Source: Merluccius polli (lineage: Eukaryota > Chordata > Actinopteri > Gadiformes > Merlucciidae). Taken from it: a stretch of DNA of 64,000 nucleotides. Location: assembly GCA_030340625.1 (NCBI GenBank), contig JAOPHQ010004841.1, forward strand, positions 57,501-121,500. Direction: 5' to 3'. This document shows, in pieces, positions 36,671 to 49,195 of the stretch. Under the pieces are notes generated by a model. It was not told where the DNA came from, ran no database searches, and worked only from the letters and a program-made list of their open reading frames with translations. The position numbers were made by a program, and so were the translations under genes. Every line of letters begins with the position of its first letter. Position 1 is the first letter of the stretch.

Positions 36671-36816
36671 GGGGCGGCGGCAACACGGATTTCAATCATA
36701 ACTTATCGAAGGTGCTGCAAGAACTGTACTACATTTTCATTTCTGCGGACTATTACTTGATGAGCCATTTTTGTTTCTTTTTCTCCAGAGAGGTTGCAAG
36801 GAGGACTTTAGAGGAC

Positions 36817-36925
36817 AAGAGGAGACGCTTCTGGGTGTCCTGGTGGAGACAAGAGGAGACGCTTCTGGGTGTCCTGGTGCAGATCAGAGGAGAAGCTTCT
36901 GGGTCTCCCGGTGGAGACCAGAGAA
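36817..36925. repeat. 34-bp tandem repeat, three copies
   Basis: Unit AAGAGGAGACGCTTCTGGGT followed by GTCCTGGTGGAGAC, copies starting near 36817, 36851 and 36885; the third is diverged. Confidence 0.85.
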
Positions 36926-37238
36926 GGAACTGAGGACCTAAGAGGTCAGCTGAGGGGCCCACAGAACCTCGAGGGAGAGGCCACAGAGTAGTACAGCACC
37001 AGTGGAAAAGGCTCAGCTGTGCAGATCCATTGAAATGGAGCAATAGCATAGCATTTTTTGCTATGCTGCTCTGGGACACGGCGTAAGCCAGAGAGAGAAA
37101 ATGGCAAGACTGTCGGACTGTTGACCGTGGTGCAAAGATGAAAATCTTCTGTTTTTTGCAACAAATCACTCTATTTATGTTTTTAACAACATATAAAGTA
37201 GGGTTTTTTTTTCCTGAGGTGCATGCTAATGTGCATGG

Positions 37239-37366
<128 letters not shown>

Positions 37367-37737
37367 GTGCCTCCTCTTTACTAAATTAAACCTAACTGTT
37401 CTTTTAATTTAGCATTAAATGAACATGCCTGTTACAGTAGGCCGTGAAATTGTTTTTTAATTTTTCACTTGACCTTTGGAAAAGATGGAAAACGGGTTTT
37501 CCTATTTGCAAATGCATTTTTTTGCAAGCAAAGCTGTATTTGTTTAACTGCTTCATTCAGCCCAAGTTAATTTTATCTCATGTACCGCATTTCAAGTTAT
37601 TTTTTTGCATTGCTTTTAAAAATATTAACGGTGTGCCGGTGAGTATCCGTGCCTTACTTCCCATGCAAAGGGCCGTGTTGAGACTAGGAGACGCCCAGTC
37701 TAAGGGATCTATTTCTATCTTGGTGTTCTCAAGTTGA

Positions 37738-37843
<106 letters not shown>

Positions 37844-38493
37844 GCATTGGCCCACCCCACCCCAACACATGCACACACCCCTAGCCTGATCTTATTGTGT
37901 GTGGGGGAACTGATTCAATCTATTCTGCCTCTTTATTTCTGTATGTTTTTAATGTATTATTGTTGAGGATTAAACCTGGGCTTGTGATTGGTGTATTCCT
38001 GTGCTTTAAAGATGCTACGCTGGAGGCAGCAGCACAGCTTCGTTTTGTTGTCCCCATGCAACAAAACCAATGCCTGAGGTCAGCCTGACGGGTCCATTTG
38101 TGATATTGAAAAGGCTTTAGTGAGACGAGATTGAAACCGTCACCTTGGATGAAGTGTTTATGGGGTGGGGGGCATTACTCCAGCACACCATCATTCAGCC
38201 TTTTACGGCGCCTGTGTCTCATGGTTAAAGATAAAAAAAATGACAAATTATGACAATCACAATTCATAAATATTCAACTGAATCATGATGTGGAAATAGC
38301 GTTTTGTGATCAATTGTTGGTAACGTGATGATGGGCGAGGGCACAAATGTTCTAATAAAAGTTGCACTTGAGCAAGCTTTAACAGATCTCTTTTTTTTTT
38401 TTTTTGCTTGTGCTACTCAGTCCTTCAAGGCTGGCGGCTGAGTCGTACCCCACCTTCCCCCTTAATACGCTTGTACTGGCACCAAATACTTAC

Positions 38494-38525
<32 letters not shown>

Positions 38526-39839
38526 CGTGGACAGCTGGAATCCGCTCTTGAGCAGCTAACACGTTCACACACCACCGGAACATCCCATGCTGGCGCCAGC
38601 GGAGCGTGTGACAATAACCACCAGCAGAACACAGATTAGCTGTTGCTTAATTATAATAAATAACAATATTTCTCTGTCCCTGTCCATGTGCGTGATTTAA
38701 AAGCCACCCCCAGCCACTATAGCTTCCTGGGACCAAAGCACTTATTCATTGGTTGGTATAATTGAACGTCATGCAACGGCATGACAACGGGCAATAAACA
38801 TGGCAGATGTGTGATGGATGGCGTTGGATTATATATACTCCTCGGGGGTCTCGGGTGTCGTGGCAGATTGATTAAGAAGCAAAGGTCAGGTTATTGCCAG
38901 TGGCTCACTCTTTCTAGTCACCAAGCCCTGCAATGACAAGAGGATGTTTCAGGTGAGGCAGCGTAGATAAGCATGTCGCTTTCTGTGGATTTGCTTGAAT
39001 TAGCACAGAATACCCGACTTATTGTGGCACTGGGGGCCTCTGACTGTTTACAGCAGCAAGGGGTCACCCTTGTGATGTCCTTGGCCATGCACGTCCAGGA
39101 CCCGAGATATCCTTTCTTTTCCTGGCTGACCCCTCTCCATAAGAAAGAGCAGGGTGTGCCTCAACACGCGTGTCTGAGTCACCCAGGCCATGCTTGGGTT
39201 GGGTGGGTAGCTGTATGCTCAGGTGTGCTATCTCGTTGTGGCTCTTCTGTGTTGAGTTTGCGTGTTCTCCATGCGCGTGATTCTGTCCATATAGCATCAG
39301 TAAGAACCCCCATTAAAAACACGCTCCCCGGTCCTGTCCCCTGACGACATGGACGTCAACGGATGGTCCCCAAGCAGCGCCGTCGGGAAGAAGGTCGCTC
39401 TCTGCTCCTGGCTGCCCCTGGAGGAAGGACGGCGAGGACAGGGCAAAAGCAGAGACTAAGTTTCTCCGGCCACGTGTGTTGTGTGTGCTTACCTGGCCGC
39501 CCCACGAACGCATGTGTCACGTACAGTGTTGGGTAGTAACGCGTTATTAGTAACGGCATTACTTTTTTTCAGTAACGCGTTACGTACGTGTTTTTTTAAA
39601 TTCAGTAACTTCGTTCCCGTTACCAAACGCTGCGTTACTCCGTTCCTTTTGGTGAGGTTTTACAACGGCACACAGTTCCCGATCAATAAAGTTTAATTGA
39701 ATTGAAAAACAAAGCACCTCTAGCGTCACACACGCAATCAAACACGCGCCATGAAGAGGACTGGACAGGTCAGGGCACGGCATGAGTTTCTACTCGTGGA
39801 AATACTCACACTATTTTCAACTCGAGAGCAAAGCGAAAA

Positions 39840-39906
39840 GCCGGACTGTCCGGTTTTTCAATGTCCTGTCCGGCGTCCGGCGCAGCATCAAGCCGGACGC
39901 GTATTT
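39840..39906 (+). repeat. GC-rich dispersed segment, copy 1
   Basis: About 66 bp (CCGGACTGTCCGGTTTTTCA, then CCTGTCCGGCGTCCGGCGC and AAGCCGGACGCGTATT) with only two or three differences from 59608-59672. It is itself rich in CCGGAC/GTCCGG inverted words. Confidence 0.85.
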
Positions 39907-39977
39907 GTCCTCCTTTTTGAGACACCCCCGCCGGTCCGTTGTGTGTTACGATCGCACGCACCCCTCCCCGTATGGGG

Positions 39978-40790
39978 GTTGAGACAATATTGTGCGTATC
40001 TCAATCTGTGTGTGTGTAATAAGATTTGTGTGTATCCACATTTGTGTGTATTCACATTTGTGTGTGCGTAATAAGATTTGTCTGTCTGTATTCACATTTG
40101 TGTGTGTGTAAAAAAATCTGTCTGTATTCACATTTGTGTGTTTGTGATAAGATTTGTGTGTCTGTATTCACATTTGTGTGTGTGTAAAAAAATGCGTACT
40201 GAGAACAACTCATAACAACTCATGGGTAAGTTAACGTTTGTTTTCCTCATAAATAAACGCATTGTAAAGCCCATGAGTTGTTCGAAGTTTCCGACGACCG
40301 GCCAGTGTCATTAACGGCAGCCATCTTACCCATGACAATGACACGCTTAACATCACTGGGTGCTACGCGCCGACTAGTGGTGTGTAGACTGTATTGCGTG
40401 AAGTTACAGACAAATCGTTTTTACACACGGATCGCATTTGCAGATCTGCACGGCAGAAGTGTGCCAAAATCCACGTGTAAAAAGACGGCCAATCAGAGCT
40501 CCCGCCTGAGTTATAACTGATGACAGACATTTACAGATCTCAGTAGCCTACGCATTTTTTTACACACACACAAATGTGAATACAGACACACAAATCTTAT
40601 CACAAACACACAAATGTGAATACAGACACACAGATTTTTTTACACACACACAAATGTGAATACAGACAGACAAATCTTATTACGCACAAACAAATGTGAA
40701 TACACACAAATGTGAATACACACAAATCTTACTACACACACACACAGATTGAGATACGCACACACAAATAATATTGTCTCAATAATACCC
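39978..40790. repeat. palindromic segment with 20-28 bp telomere-like subrepeats
   Basis: The left arm (from TTGAGACAATATTGTGCG) and the right arm (ending AATATTGTCTCAA) are inverted copies. Both are filled with TGTGTGTAATAAGATTTGTG and GTATTCACATTTGTG units. The centre (about 40210-40540) is unique sequence containing CCATGAGTTGTTC near one edge. An ORF at 40278-40520 in the centre has no recognisable content. Confidence 0.75.
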
Positions 40791-40796
40791 CCATAC

Positions 40797-40900
40797 CGTC
40801 GTAGGTCCGCGGTGTGTTACTATTGCGCGCCCCCCCCCCCCCCCCCCTCCCCCCACCCGTCGGCCGTAGGTCCGAGGCGCCCCCCCCCCCCCCCCCTTTG
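40797..40900. repeat. GC-rich minisatellite copy inside the hAT-like element
   Basis: CGTAGGTCCGCGGTGTGTTA then CTATTGCGCGC and a C-run, then CGTCGGCCGTAGGTCCG and another C-run. It is nearly identical to units at 6915-7095 in an element with different ends. Confidence 0.85.
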
Positions 40901-42375
40901 GTGCAATACTTCATACTTTGGTGTTTGTGTCAAGGTTTGTGTTGGTGCACAACGGATCATATTGCATGGATGATTAGATTCAGTGATGTGGATGCAAATG
41001 AATTGAAACGGTTGTTTTAATCAACAGTTTGTATTATTCAGCATCAGTACAGAACTGAAATCAATCAACTTTTATTTAATGGGAGCATTGGAAGAACGTT
41101 TTACATTAACTAAAAAGTTACTTTCTCAGTAACGCATTATTTTTTGGTTTAAATGAACTGAGTTACTAACTGAGTTACTTTTTTACAAAGTAACTAGTAA
41201 CTGTAACTAGTTACTATTTTTCAGTAGCACAACACTGGTCAAGTAATAACAAAGTGGCACATTTTTTGTTTTGTTTTGAACTTACACCTCACACAACCCA
41301 AGCACAATAATTGATAGGTAGGGTTGGGAGGAATTTAAGATTCACTATCAAAACACAACTCTATTTACACATCCCATGATCGAAAAGAAAAGAACATGCC
41401 TCTACTGTACATCATACTTACAGTATTATGTATAGGCCTACTTACCTTTAGGATATACTTACCAGATGAAAACTTCCCCCCTCCAATTGAGTGTGTCTTC
41501 TGGCTGATCTCAGTCGGGCAGGAGACCAAAGGCTCATTACGTTTCAACAGAAACATGTTCTGTTTGAAACTGAAGGCATCTCGCTGGCGTCGTTGTGAAA
41601 AGCCAGACTCTGTGGGGGCTGCACGGTGCACCAGACTAACTAGGCCAGCTATATAAAGTTGCCGCGGTGAAGTTGGAAACGGTTGTCATGGAGGGACTCC
41701 ACTGGAAGTCTCCACTGTGGAGCCAGATTCGGTCATGTACAATCAGGAGGGGAGGGAGGTGTGTTTATGCCTGAGTGGAACTGGAAGGCTATTCCTGGAA
41801 AATGTCATACCTGTCGTGTTTCCAAAGTAACATTTATCAATTCCTAGGATCGCGTTTAAAGAGCAACAAGGCCGTCTTCTGGTTTGGTTTGCAATCTTGA
41901 AGGCTGCTGACAGTCAGACCTTTCACTAATCCCATTGAAATCCTTGCAAGTGTGGGCATGCATATACCAGTGTCTGTGTGTGTGTGTGTGTGTGTGCACG
42001 TTTGTGCCTATGTGGATTTTTTTTTGCAGAACAGCTTGTGTAGATCAATAAGACGTGTGCGATACTGAAGTTTGCCTTTTTTCTCCCTCTCATTTAGAGA
42101 CACTCTGAAGAGTGAATGTTTGAGGCAGGGAACAGCAAAGAGACAGTTTCAGTCATTCCCCTCCTGGCTCGGTGAAACGCTCCCGCTTCTCTGTCCTCTG
42201 TCTGGTTCCCCAGCCCAAAATAATGACGCTACTTCTCTCTTTGTTGCTGACTGACAAACCTGCTCACCACCACCACCACCACCACCACTTCCATCACCAC
42301 CACCACAGCCAACACCACCACCACAGCCTGCTTGTCAATTTGGTGGGGTGCCCATGGTGCTGGGGTGAAATATGA

Positions 42376-42406
<31 letters not shown>

Positions 42407-43349
42407 GGCTGTGAATATAAATCAATATTTTGACGAGCATCACAGCCTGATGCAGCATGACTACAGCGTCCTTCTTTCATTGCTAGAAACAGGACATGGA
42501 GACATTTGGGGGATAAAGAGCTAATGTGGGCCCGCTGGGTATTTCCTTGATGTGTGGGATTATATGCAGGAGCAGGATGACTGATTAAACACAGTGGTTC
42601 CGCTAGGAGCCCAGGGCTTATCGGCTTTGTAGAGGCCGGCCAGGTGAACGGCTTTCAATGGCAGACACCGACAGGGCTTTTAACACTGAAAGGAAAATCA
42701 CGCCCTCAAACAACTCAAGATGACTCAAATTGCCCTCTATAGGTTAAAATGTTACTGCCAGCTTTGGGTTACCAGGTAACGTCAGTCAAACGTTGTGGTT
42801 ACACCCCCTCAAATCTGATTGGAGCGAGTGGAGACAGGGAAAGCCTGAACAGCAATATTGCCCCGCCCCCCAATAAAAAAGTGTCTTTTTTAAAAGGCAT
42901 TTTCCTTCGTGGTTTCCCTTTAATGGATGGAATATCTCAGGTTAATATGCAGCCATAGGCTCAGGTATGCAAGCCATCATTCCCTTCATTCGTTCCATAT
43001 TTGGTTGGATAGTTGGACATAGTAATGGATAACTTTTGAACATTGGAAAATTGGTTTTGTTTTGATCCATTTTTTGACTAAAATGTATACTTTACTCTTA
43101 TTTACTATGTAAGTTCAATTATTGTAATCAATCGTCATATTTTTATGATATGTCCTACCTGGTATCAGACCAATATCTAATATTTGTCAATGTCTAATAT
43201 ATTAGACATTGTATATATATATACATACATTGTGTCAGCTGCAATCAATTTCCTAAATAGCTTCTACATGTTTCACACTGCTGAACTATAACCCCTGAAG
43301 GCCCATTCACAGTTGCTGTCTGGTGCCTTCAACACCCCCCCCCCCCCCC

Positions 43350-43386
<37 letters not shown>

Positions 43387-43447
43387 AACACAGCCCAAGG
43401 CATGTTCTCATTTCAGATGGCAACTAAAAGAGAGTTATGACAAGGTG

Positions 43448-43485
<38 letters not shown>

Positions 43486-44164
43486 TTTATGCATCTCTAA
43501 CATCCTAATTACACTGAACGTCTCTGTGGAGCTCAGGTCACTGCATGATAGAGTGGAATCCTAAGCGATGTCTCACTGCTGAACAGGCCTCATCTCTCTC
43601 ATGGTGAAATTAACATCCAAGCCGCAGACCACACCCAACAAACACATTGGACGACAGCTTTAGTTTAGTACAGTGGCAATGTGCATGCTAACTAACCGAA
43701 CACCTTTCAATTGGAGAGAGGAAGGCTTCAAACATGTATACGAAGGTGTAATTTATACAAAGGTTTATTAAATTAACAGTGATAAACAGAGTGATAAACC
43801 TACTGAAGTTCATATATCTTACATAATAGCTAGTATAGACCCACATCATTTGTGTATTTGTGTTGTGGTGTCTGTGTGTGCATGTGTGTGTCTGGATGCG
43901 TGTTTGTGTGTGTGTGTGTGTGTGCATGCACATCTGGATGTGTGTGCGCGTGCATGCATGTCTGACTGCAAAAGTGTGCGTGTGTGTGTGTCACACACCG
44001 AGTATAGAGTGCGTTCATCTGATGTGATGAAAGATGAATGAGTCTCCTAATCCCTGTGTAAAGGGAAGGAGCTCAGCTGCAGATAAACTGCTCACCTGAA
44101 AGAGTTGCTAAATGCTGGGCTAAACTCTTCTAATCACCTCCAACATGTTCCAGCGTTCATAAAC

Positions 44165-44300
44165 ATGCACGCACACACACACACACACACACACATCCAG
44201 ACATGCACACACACAGACACACATCCAGACATGCGCACACACACACACACACATCCAGACATGCGCACATACACATCTAGACTTGCACACACACACATCT
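44165..44300. repeat. CA-rich minisatellite with CATCCAGACATG unit
   Basis: Alternating (CA)n and ACATCCAGACATGCGCACAC units, about five copies. A related reversed form (GTGTGTCTGGATG) lies at about 43880-43945. Confidence 0.8.
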
Positions 44301-45242
44301 AGACACACAAACAGTGAGGGGTAGCAAACGATGAGTGATGGGGGGGAGATAAGGAGGAACCTGAGGGAATGTTTCCGTATGACACCACCATACAGTATCT
44401 GCATGTACGATGAATTTATTTTGCTGGTTGCCTCGTGGGAGCAAATTATAATGAATCACTCTCTTAACTCGTCTCATAAAAATAGCCCGGCCTTGTGCTG
44501 TAGTTGTGTTGGATGCAGGTGTTTAATATTCACAAGCCAACCGGCGCCAAAAGGGATACCTTATTTACTTTGAGTTTTTTTAATATGTAGCCTTGCAACA
44601 CACTCATTGGGTCAAACTTTGTGTCTTGTTTGCATTAATCATAATTTGGAGTGCCTTAAAGTAGGCCTGCACCCCGTTTCATACAGAGGAACTCATATGA
44701 AGGGCAAGGGTAGGGAGGTAGAGACAGAAAGAAATTAATAAATAAAGAACATTTGAATTGAAAAAAATGACCCACATCACTTTCAGAGAGGTAGAAAACA
44801 AATATAAACAATTAGACTATTTGTCTATTCCCAACTCCCCCAACAAAAAAATAAATCTTCAGAAAGAAAGAGAAGAAAGTGATGCTTGCGTAATTAGGTC
44901 AAGAGAGACAGGTTGTTGGCGCAAAGCCCAGTGTCTAACGATGTGTTAGGCTATTTAAGAGTGTATTACAATGCGTTTAGATTATTTAAGTGTGTATAAC
45001 GATGTGTTTAGACTATGTAAGAGTGTACAACGATGTTGTTTAGACTATTTAAGAGAAGATGTGGCCGTCAGCACTAAGACAAACATGCTGTATTTTAGAG
45101 AGCTGCAGAGTGTACATCTTTGATCTCTGTCCCCTCATCCGTCTGCTTCTGAGACAGAATGGCGTCACATCTGTGCCCCCTTATCCCCGGCGTGTCAGGG
45201 GACCCAGTTTGCAAAACTGCCAAATGCTGCTTGCCAGAATAT

Positions 45243-45371
45243 TGTGTATGTGTGTATATGTGTGTGCGTGCATGTGTGTGTTTTGCGCATGTGTACGTGT
45301 GTGAGTATATATATATATGTGTGTGTTTGTGTTTATGTGTGTGTGTGTGTGTGTGAGTGTGTGTGTGTGTG
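45243..45371. repeat. imperfect (GT)n microsatellite
   Basis: A GT/GC-rich run of about 130 bp with a short TATATATA segment in the middle. Confidence 0.85.
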
Positions 45372-46057
45372 CCTACAAGGGTTGTTGGCCAGCACCTGTC
45401 GCCGGGGGATGCCATTAAAATGGAGGAGAATGTTGGAGGCAAAAGGAGAGGAAAGGAAAACTGCCACGAGACAAGCACAACAACTTTTGAATGTATATTT
45501 TTTGTACGTATTTGCCCATCCCACACACACACCACCACCACCCCACAAAAAAATGTTGTCTTTACTCCCACGCCTCTGCATACATCGCCATGGCAACAGA
45601 TTGGAAGAATAGGCTCAGGATTCTCGTTACGGCACAGTTGACCCCGGCTTCCTGTCTTGTCCTGTCCTTCACCCTTGTGGAGGAGAAGTAAGGGCCGCTG
45701 TAAAACGATAGGGCAGCAGATGAGGGAGAGCCAGGGACGCAAGGCCACTAGAATACTCAAGCCCTCAGGCACGCCCTTTGCTGCGTTCATGACCATGATT
45801 TGGAATTTGTTCATTTGGGAACTTGAAATGTTTGACGTCTACAAATTGGTTTCGAGCAGTCAAGTGGTGTAGGGGGTAAAAGGTAAGGAAACACTGCTTT
45901 GATTGAAAAATAAAAAACAATTAATAATTAACATCACTTAAATTAATAGACCAATTAGGAGTGGACGTCACGATGATGTCACAGCAGTAGCCTGGTGACA
46001 GGAGATTAATGTAGACAAACGGAGAGAGTTGCAAATGTATCAATCAAAACACGGACA

Positions 46058-46230
46058 AAATGTGTCGCTGTGCCGTCGGCTGCCAGAACAGGAATGGCAA
46101 AAAAATGGCCTTCATACCATATTCCATCGTCAAAGACCCCCTTGGCCCCTAAACGGAGACATTTGTGGCTAGCTATGCAAGCTATCAAAAGAAAATACTG
46201 GACTGATGATATAATTCATAGCTCTACATA
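46058..46230 (+). pseudogene. THAP-type zinc-finger fragment (transposon-derived)
   Basis: ATG at 46058 gives MCRCAVGCQNRNGKK then FIPYSIVKD, resembling the first half of a THAP domain (C-x3-C pattern after the Met). A TAA follows DPLGP, and the sequence continues in the next frame as KRRHLWLAMQAIKRKYW, where THAP proteins have their conserved Trp. A C-terminal C-x2-H pair (typically CSEHF) is not evident. One frameshift and an absent second half make it dead. THAP domains occur in P, Kolobok and THAP/DDE_Tnp_4 transposases as well as host proteins. The source here is not known. Confidence 0.5.
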
Positions 46231-46339
46231 TTATCTCCAATGCAAGTGTTCATCTGATACCAATAACACATTTATTAGAGATAAGATTGCACTTTACAAT
46301 GTTACATCTTATCCGTTACACATTGCCTTGACAGTTTAA

Positions 46340-47222
46340 GAAGAGTTACCATCACCAGCCATGCAGGGGCAGTTAGCTGTCAGTATGTAATTGTTTAATT
46401 TATTAATGACAGCCCATATTCTGCCTTGTGTCCTTGCCGCTGGCTAGGCAATACTTTGCTCCATAGTACGCAGAAATATTCCACCAAGTCATGGAATTGT
46501 AGCCTATGTCTTGGACATTGCCACAAAGCACATCATTATTTGCATCTAGTGACTTGCATGCCTTTAATCTCACTTTAGTATACATACACCAGAGGGGAAC
46601 CGTCGGGGCCCTCTCGGCCCTCTCCTAAGATATTCAAATTTTATTTTATGAATTCATAATTTGACAATCAACATCTAAACAAAAATGTTTCTGAGGAAAT
46701 AAACCCTTCAAACCTAGCCTATTCAATTTGTGTTAGTATGTGAAGGGTTAAATGAAAGAAGCCCCTCTGTCAGCCTATCAGAATCAGAATTTTGCTGACT
46801 CTGCAGTTGTTGGGAAGAAAATGCTATGCAGCTCTGTGATTGGTGGTCCCGCTATAATTTCACAGAGGGGCGAGTAATAGTAATTCAATGAGAGACTAAT
46901 TTCAAATGACAGTAAAATTGACCAATCATATCTTCCCTCTAAATGGGCTTTGTTATAGCTAACTTTATGACAATTTCCACCCGCAATGAGGGACACAAAC
47001 CACAAGCTAATAAGCTAGCTAGCTTATGGGGCATGATTTAGTTTACTTCACGATGGCAGCCGCCGCGAGTAACATAGTGAGGAGGACATTGTTTCTGATT
47101 TATTGTCTACACTGTTTTCTAGGTCCACTTTTAATAAAAATGTGTGATGATGCAATTATTTGTCAGGAGGATTTGCATTTTGCTTAAGAGATAGCTGTTT
47201 AGTTTTGGTGATAACTCTTACT
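46340..47222. other. non-coding stretch
   Basis: AT-rich DNA with no recognisable gene or long repeat. CCAAT-type and short inverted words occur but nothing can be supported. Confidence 0.5.
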
Positions 47223-47555
47223 AGGTGCGTTTCCATCAACCTCAATTTGCGAATAGAAAAACCTGAGTGGAAACGCAGAAAATTCAGAAAAGTCTCAAAA
47301 TATCACAAAAAAAGTTTTGTGGAGGTGGAAAAGGTGGAAAAGTTGGTGTATCGCTAAAAGGTTAATTCGACAAAGTGCAATAGAAACTGATTCAGCGAAT
47401 GAATGCGAATAAATGATGACATACAGAAATCACGTGACTTAAATGTCACAAATCAAACAGTTTGTTTTTTGTAAGTTTTGTTTGTAGTTTGTTTCTTCCA
47501 AGATTTTCTGAAAAGTCGATTAAAATTTGCAATACATTTGGATGGAAACCCAGCT
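47223..47555. mobile_element. MITE with GGTGCGTTTCCATC ends
   Basis: Left AGGTGCGTTTCCATC (47223-47237) pairs with right GATGGAAACCCAGCT (47541-47555) with two mismatches. The interior is A/T-rich with ACGTG and no gene. Ends of this kind (GCGTTTCCATC...GATGGAAACGC) are common in fish genomes. No clear target duplication. Confidence 0.5.
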
Positions 47556-47589
47556 ACCCTTTCCGTGCTGTTTGCTGGTTGCATTGCTA

Positions 47590-47730
47590 AGGCTGAACTG
47601 GACCCTTTTCACAGAAGGAAAAACACAGGTGTAGCTCATCACATTAACTATGGGTCCGGTCCATTTAGGTACGGCAGTGCACCAGTACAGACACAACTAG
47701 TCAAGTCAATATACGTTGACCATGCAAGTG
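47590..47730 (+). repeat. dispersed repeat fragment related to 54450-54530
   Basis: ACCCTTTTCACAGAAGGA then ACACAGGTGTAGCTC and TATGGGTCCGGTCC parallel a segment at 54445-54525 (ACCCTTTACACAGAGGC, ACACAGGTGTCGCTC, TATGGGTCTGCTCC). The family is unknown. Confidence 0.5.
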
Positions 47731-48852
47731 CTCCGATGGACATAAATAAAACCAACCTAATGTTAAAACGACAGGAACAGGAAGTGACTTTACCCTGCTA
47801 CTGACCAATGCTGGTGGTTTGCTTTTTTCCTGACGGGGGACAGGGGGTCAGAGGGCCGAGGTTTAAGAGTCACGGTTCGCTACTGACATACACGCTAAGT
47901 GTGTCAACAAGATGTGTATAAATATCTGGCCACTGCAAAGTTGGCTATTTAGTCAAGTCCTTAACCCAACAGGACAGTGAGTGTGGGTCGGGCAACTTCA
48001 TCCCATTGCTAAGCGCGAGTTTATTCGTGTTCTCCCTATCCTGTGCCGACAAACATTTAAAATAATTAGGCATGTGAAGGATCCATACTGTTTAATGCTA
48101 AAAGTAAAAGTTAAATAATAACTTTAGCGCTCTATTTTACTCCCAGTCTGTCACCGCTACATTGACAACCTATTAAGAGATGGCGCTTTCTGCTACCAGG
48201 TAGGCCACGCCCACATAATGTCATCATTATTTACTAACACCAAAGTGGTCTGTACTCATCTATGAATAATACGACACCCCTGGTTATGATTTTGTCACTC
48301 TAATGTCAGTTCTGCACAGGTTAGCAACAATAAGCTCTGACCCAAGATGACAAGATGGATAACCCAGTCAGTTCATAGTTCATAATGTGGGGGTTGTTAA
48401 TTGAGTGGTCTTGAACGCAGCATGGCAGAGTGACAGAGTGGTAGGCAGGTGTAGCAGCTGTGTGTCTGATCTGTGTATGTGGCTTTTACAGAGGCAACCT
48501 ACCTTCAAAAACAACATTACATTTTTTTGTCACATGAAACAACAGGCCTAAGGTTTGTACACACCTGTCTGTATAACAATAATACAAAAGTTAGTATCAG
48601 TTATAGCAATGTACAGCCAACTGTTGCCAAAAATGTTTGGCTTGGTGAGTTTGTCAAATACTTTGACGATACAAGCTTGACGGTTCCCTAAAGTCTTGTT
48701 TGAGTCTATCTATTAACAGCTCAGGTCACCTTATGTAGCTGTTACGTAACCTTAACAGCTTAAGATTTGCTTTACTTAAGGTTAACAGCTACTTAAGCTG
48801 TTAATAAACTTAATAATGTACTGTATGTAAGCTCTATAGACAGCTGGAATTT

Positions 48853-49195
48853 GTGTAATTTCTTAGGAATGTCATGGCCATCCATCAGCTATTGGTGAGT
48901 GAAATACTCTGAGAGACTGTTATGGTTGACTATAGCTGTGCCTGCCTTTGTATGACACAGATCGACCACAGCTCATTTATGACCAATCTGGGCATCTTGT
49001 CTCAGATTCGTTCAGGGAATCCATCTTGCTTGTCAATCACATGAGCGCACACAGCACTGTCATAGCTCAACCATAGGTGCAGCACTTCTCAATGATGGAG
49101 AAATGTAGAGAGGGAGGGAGCACAGAGTTTTTTTTATGTTTTATGTTGCTCTCCTCTGCTCTCTCTTTACAACTCTCAAATTTTACTGATAGCAG
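48853..49195 (+). repeat. interspersed repeat copy, plus orientation
   Basis: Shares ATGTCATGGCCATCC, CAGCTATTGGTGAGTGA, GGGAATCCATCTTGC, and CTCTCTCTTTACAACTCTCA with the inverted copy at 51985-52250. The coordinates are approximate. Confidence 0.6.

Larger units (their letters stand above)
39524..41237. mobile_element. hAT-like element, 1714 bp, with internal palindrome
   Basis: Starts CAGTGTTGGGTAGTAACGCG and ends with TAGCACAACACTG; the first 300 and last 150 bp share GTAACTAGTTACT/AGTAACGC-type subterminal repeats. Flanks are GTCACGTA (39516-39523) and GTCAAGTA (41238-41245), an 8-bp duplication with one mismatch, as expected for hAT. Inside are a GC-rich segment shared with 59608-59672, a palindrome (about 39978-40790) and a copy of the GC minisatellite of 6915-7095. 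No transposase frame. Confidence 0.75.
41246..46057. other. non-coding interval rich in simple repeats
   Basis: No gene recognised. It contains CAC/CCA trinucleotide runs (42265-42327), (CA)n at 42373-42403, a C-run plus (CT)n at 43334-43382, (GT)n at 43452-43484, and CA-rich minisatellite at 44165-44300. Near 45585 lies CATCGCCATGGCAACAG, which resembles an RFX X-box (reverse complement GTTGCCATGGCGATG). Confidence 0.5.

Noticed and set aside
36406..36933. A 175-residue plus-strand frame
   Set aside because: Spans a dispersed repeat whose other copy (58305-58518) is not open, plus a 34-bp tandem repeat; no protein similarity recognised.
45095..45814. A 239-residue minus-strand frame
   Set aside because: The centre is HTHTHT from a (GT)n tract; the flanks have no domain-like content.
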